Below, piece by piece: positions 63,014-64,000 of a DNA stretch of 64,000 nt. Under the pieces are notes generated by a model. It ran no database searches and was not told the DNA's origin. It saw only the letters and a list, made by a program, of their open reading frames with translations. Both the position numbers and the translations under genes were made by a program. Source of the stretch: Sipunculus nudus (lineage: Eukaryota; Annelida; Sipuncula; Golfingiida; Sipunculidae); NCBI GenBank assembly GCA_026874595.1, contig CM049317.1, positions 71,013,618 through 71,077,617 on the forward strand. Reading direction: 5' to 3'. Numbering within the stretch: position 1 is the first letter of the stretch; each line of letters opens with the position of its first letter.

Positions 63014-64000
63014 CACTTCAATCAAACGTAATGGGAGATAAAGCCCATTAAATAACATTTTTGGTTTACACCAAAGAAAAAAAAAATATATCATTTTGAG
63101 AGACTCCTGTATTGCGCTATTACAATAGTATATATTATTCCGACCAACACCGATGAATCAACATAAACAAAATATCAAAAGAATAAACATAGTATATAAA
63201 AAATGTGTGTTATTTGTTTGCTCATTATTAAATTTGATATTTGGTTAGAAAGGAAGCAAGTGATCACGTGTTTACTATGAATGCAAACATTGAAATTGTT
63301 TGAGAACCCTTCGACTTATGTTTACATTGCCCACAGCCATGCAACTTCTTCAAAAGACCTTTTTCATTTTCCTAGCAAACCTGCTGGCGATATTTGACAT
63401 CTTTACTTCCGGGTAGAACGCTTGTACTGGATTCAACTGCGGATGCGTTTTTGTTTAGACCCTGTTGCATTTAATTGACTTGACACCTATATCACCGATT
63501 ACTGACCTAAGCCCACCATGAAACGACAAAAGGATATTGCAGTACAAGATAAAACTGGGGGGGGGGGCTTATTTTATGTATATGCCTATAAATCGGTAGT
63601 ATGAAGCAAGGCTGATCAAGGGAGGTTAAATATTAATGTGAAAGGTGGTCATCTTATACGTATTATAACACAACTGAAAAATGATGTATATAGAATATAC
63701 TTCTATTTGAACTAGGGAAACTGCCATGTATCAACACAGACGCAGGTTGTCATTAAAATTGGTAGCGTCCTTGACCGCCGTGAGAACCTGCACGAGACCA
63801 CATGTCCAAGAAATGCGTTTACACAGCCATGAGAATACATGTTGATTGCGTTAGTTAGACTTTCCAAAAGGATAGAAGATCTTCATGAACTTTTTATTCA
63901 TGAAACATGCATGACCATATATACCTCGTTAACACACAAAAGGTTTGAAAATGTTCTTAAAATGTTGAAAAAAGGACACTTGGTTATAAACGAGTTTTTG
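63014..64000. other. Region downstream of B2
   Basis: No gene. It matches 19800-20130 and then, across a junction near 63340, 21205-21861. It contains a run of 11 G near 63556 where copy 1 has GGGGGCGGGGGG. Confidence 0.6.

Larger units (their letters stand above)
40362..64000. repeat. Segmental duplication, copy 2 (continues past window)
   Basis: Second copy of 1-21861, in the same orientation, carrying genes A2 and B2. Relative to copy 1 it has about 3.8 kb at 45692-49473 in place of 6117-6456, an extra segment of about 190 bases near 55148-55341, and an extra hairpin segment of about 100 bases near 42373-42474. It lacks the local 733-base duplication of 2687-4118 and the roughly 1.07 kb present at 20130-21205. 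The right end is cut by the window edge. Confidence 0.92.

Overview
This is a eukaryotic, animal-like window. It is AT-rich, has no operons, and its genes are small and split by GT-AG introns. It also holds a Ty3/Gypsy retrotransposon, a decayed CR1-like LINE, fold-back elements, tRNA-like short repeats and long (TA)n runs. The repeat types suggest an aquatic invertebrate, but I cannot name the species from sequence alone.

The only convincing host genes are four copies of a small secreted-protein family. Each has four exons with intron phases 1-1-2 and encodes 154-156 residues: a signal peptide followed by a domain that looks NTF2-like (DUF4440/SnoaL-like). There are two subtypes, A and B, in the order A-B. 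The pairs are A1 (9758-11529) with B1 (17162-19799), and A2 (52769-54541) with B2 (60378-63013). Between the pairs lie broken relatives: a lone B-type exon 1 (31915-32005), damaged A-type exons 2 and 3 (34096-34383), an A-type exon 3 tail plus exon 4 (36505-36857), and two exon-3-like pieces of a third subtype (about 30.3 kb and 47.9 kb).

The layout is set by a large tandem duplication: 1-21861 aligns with 40362-64000 (the window ends inside copy 2). The copies differ by a few percent plus large indels. The biggest is near 6.1 kb, where 340 bases in copy 1 stand in for about 3.8 kb in copy 2. Older repeat blocks sit inside each copy, so the locus looks like a mosaic built by repeated unequal exchange.

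Between the copies, at 22984-29639 on the minus strand, is a nearly full-length LTR retrotransposon broken by stops and frameshifts. Its order is gag, protease, integrase, reverse transcriptase, RNase H. Integrase before reverse transcriptase is the reverse of most Ty3/Gypsy elements and matches the Gmr1-like lineage.

No tRNA, rRNA, CRISPR or prokaryotic features were seen. Most of the rest is duplicated noncoding sequence and dispersed repeats.
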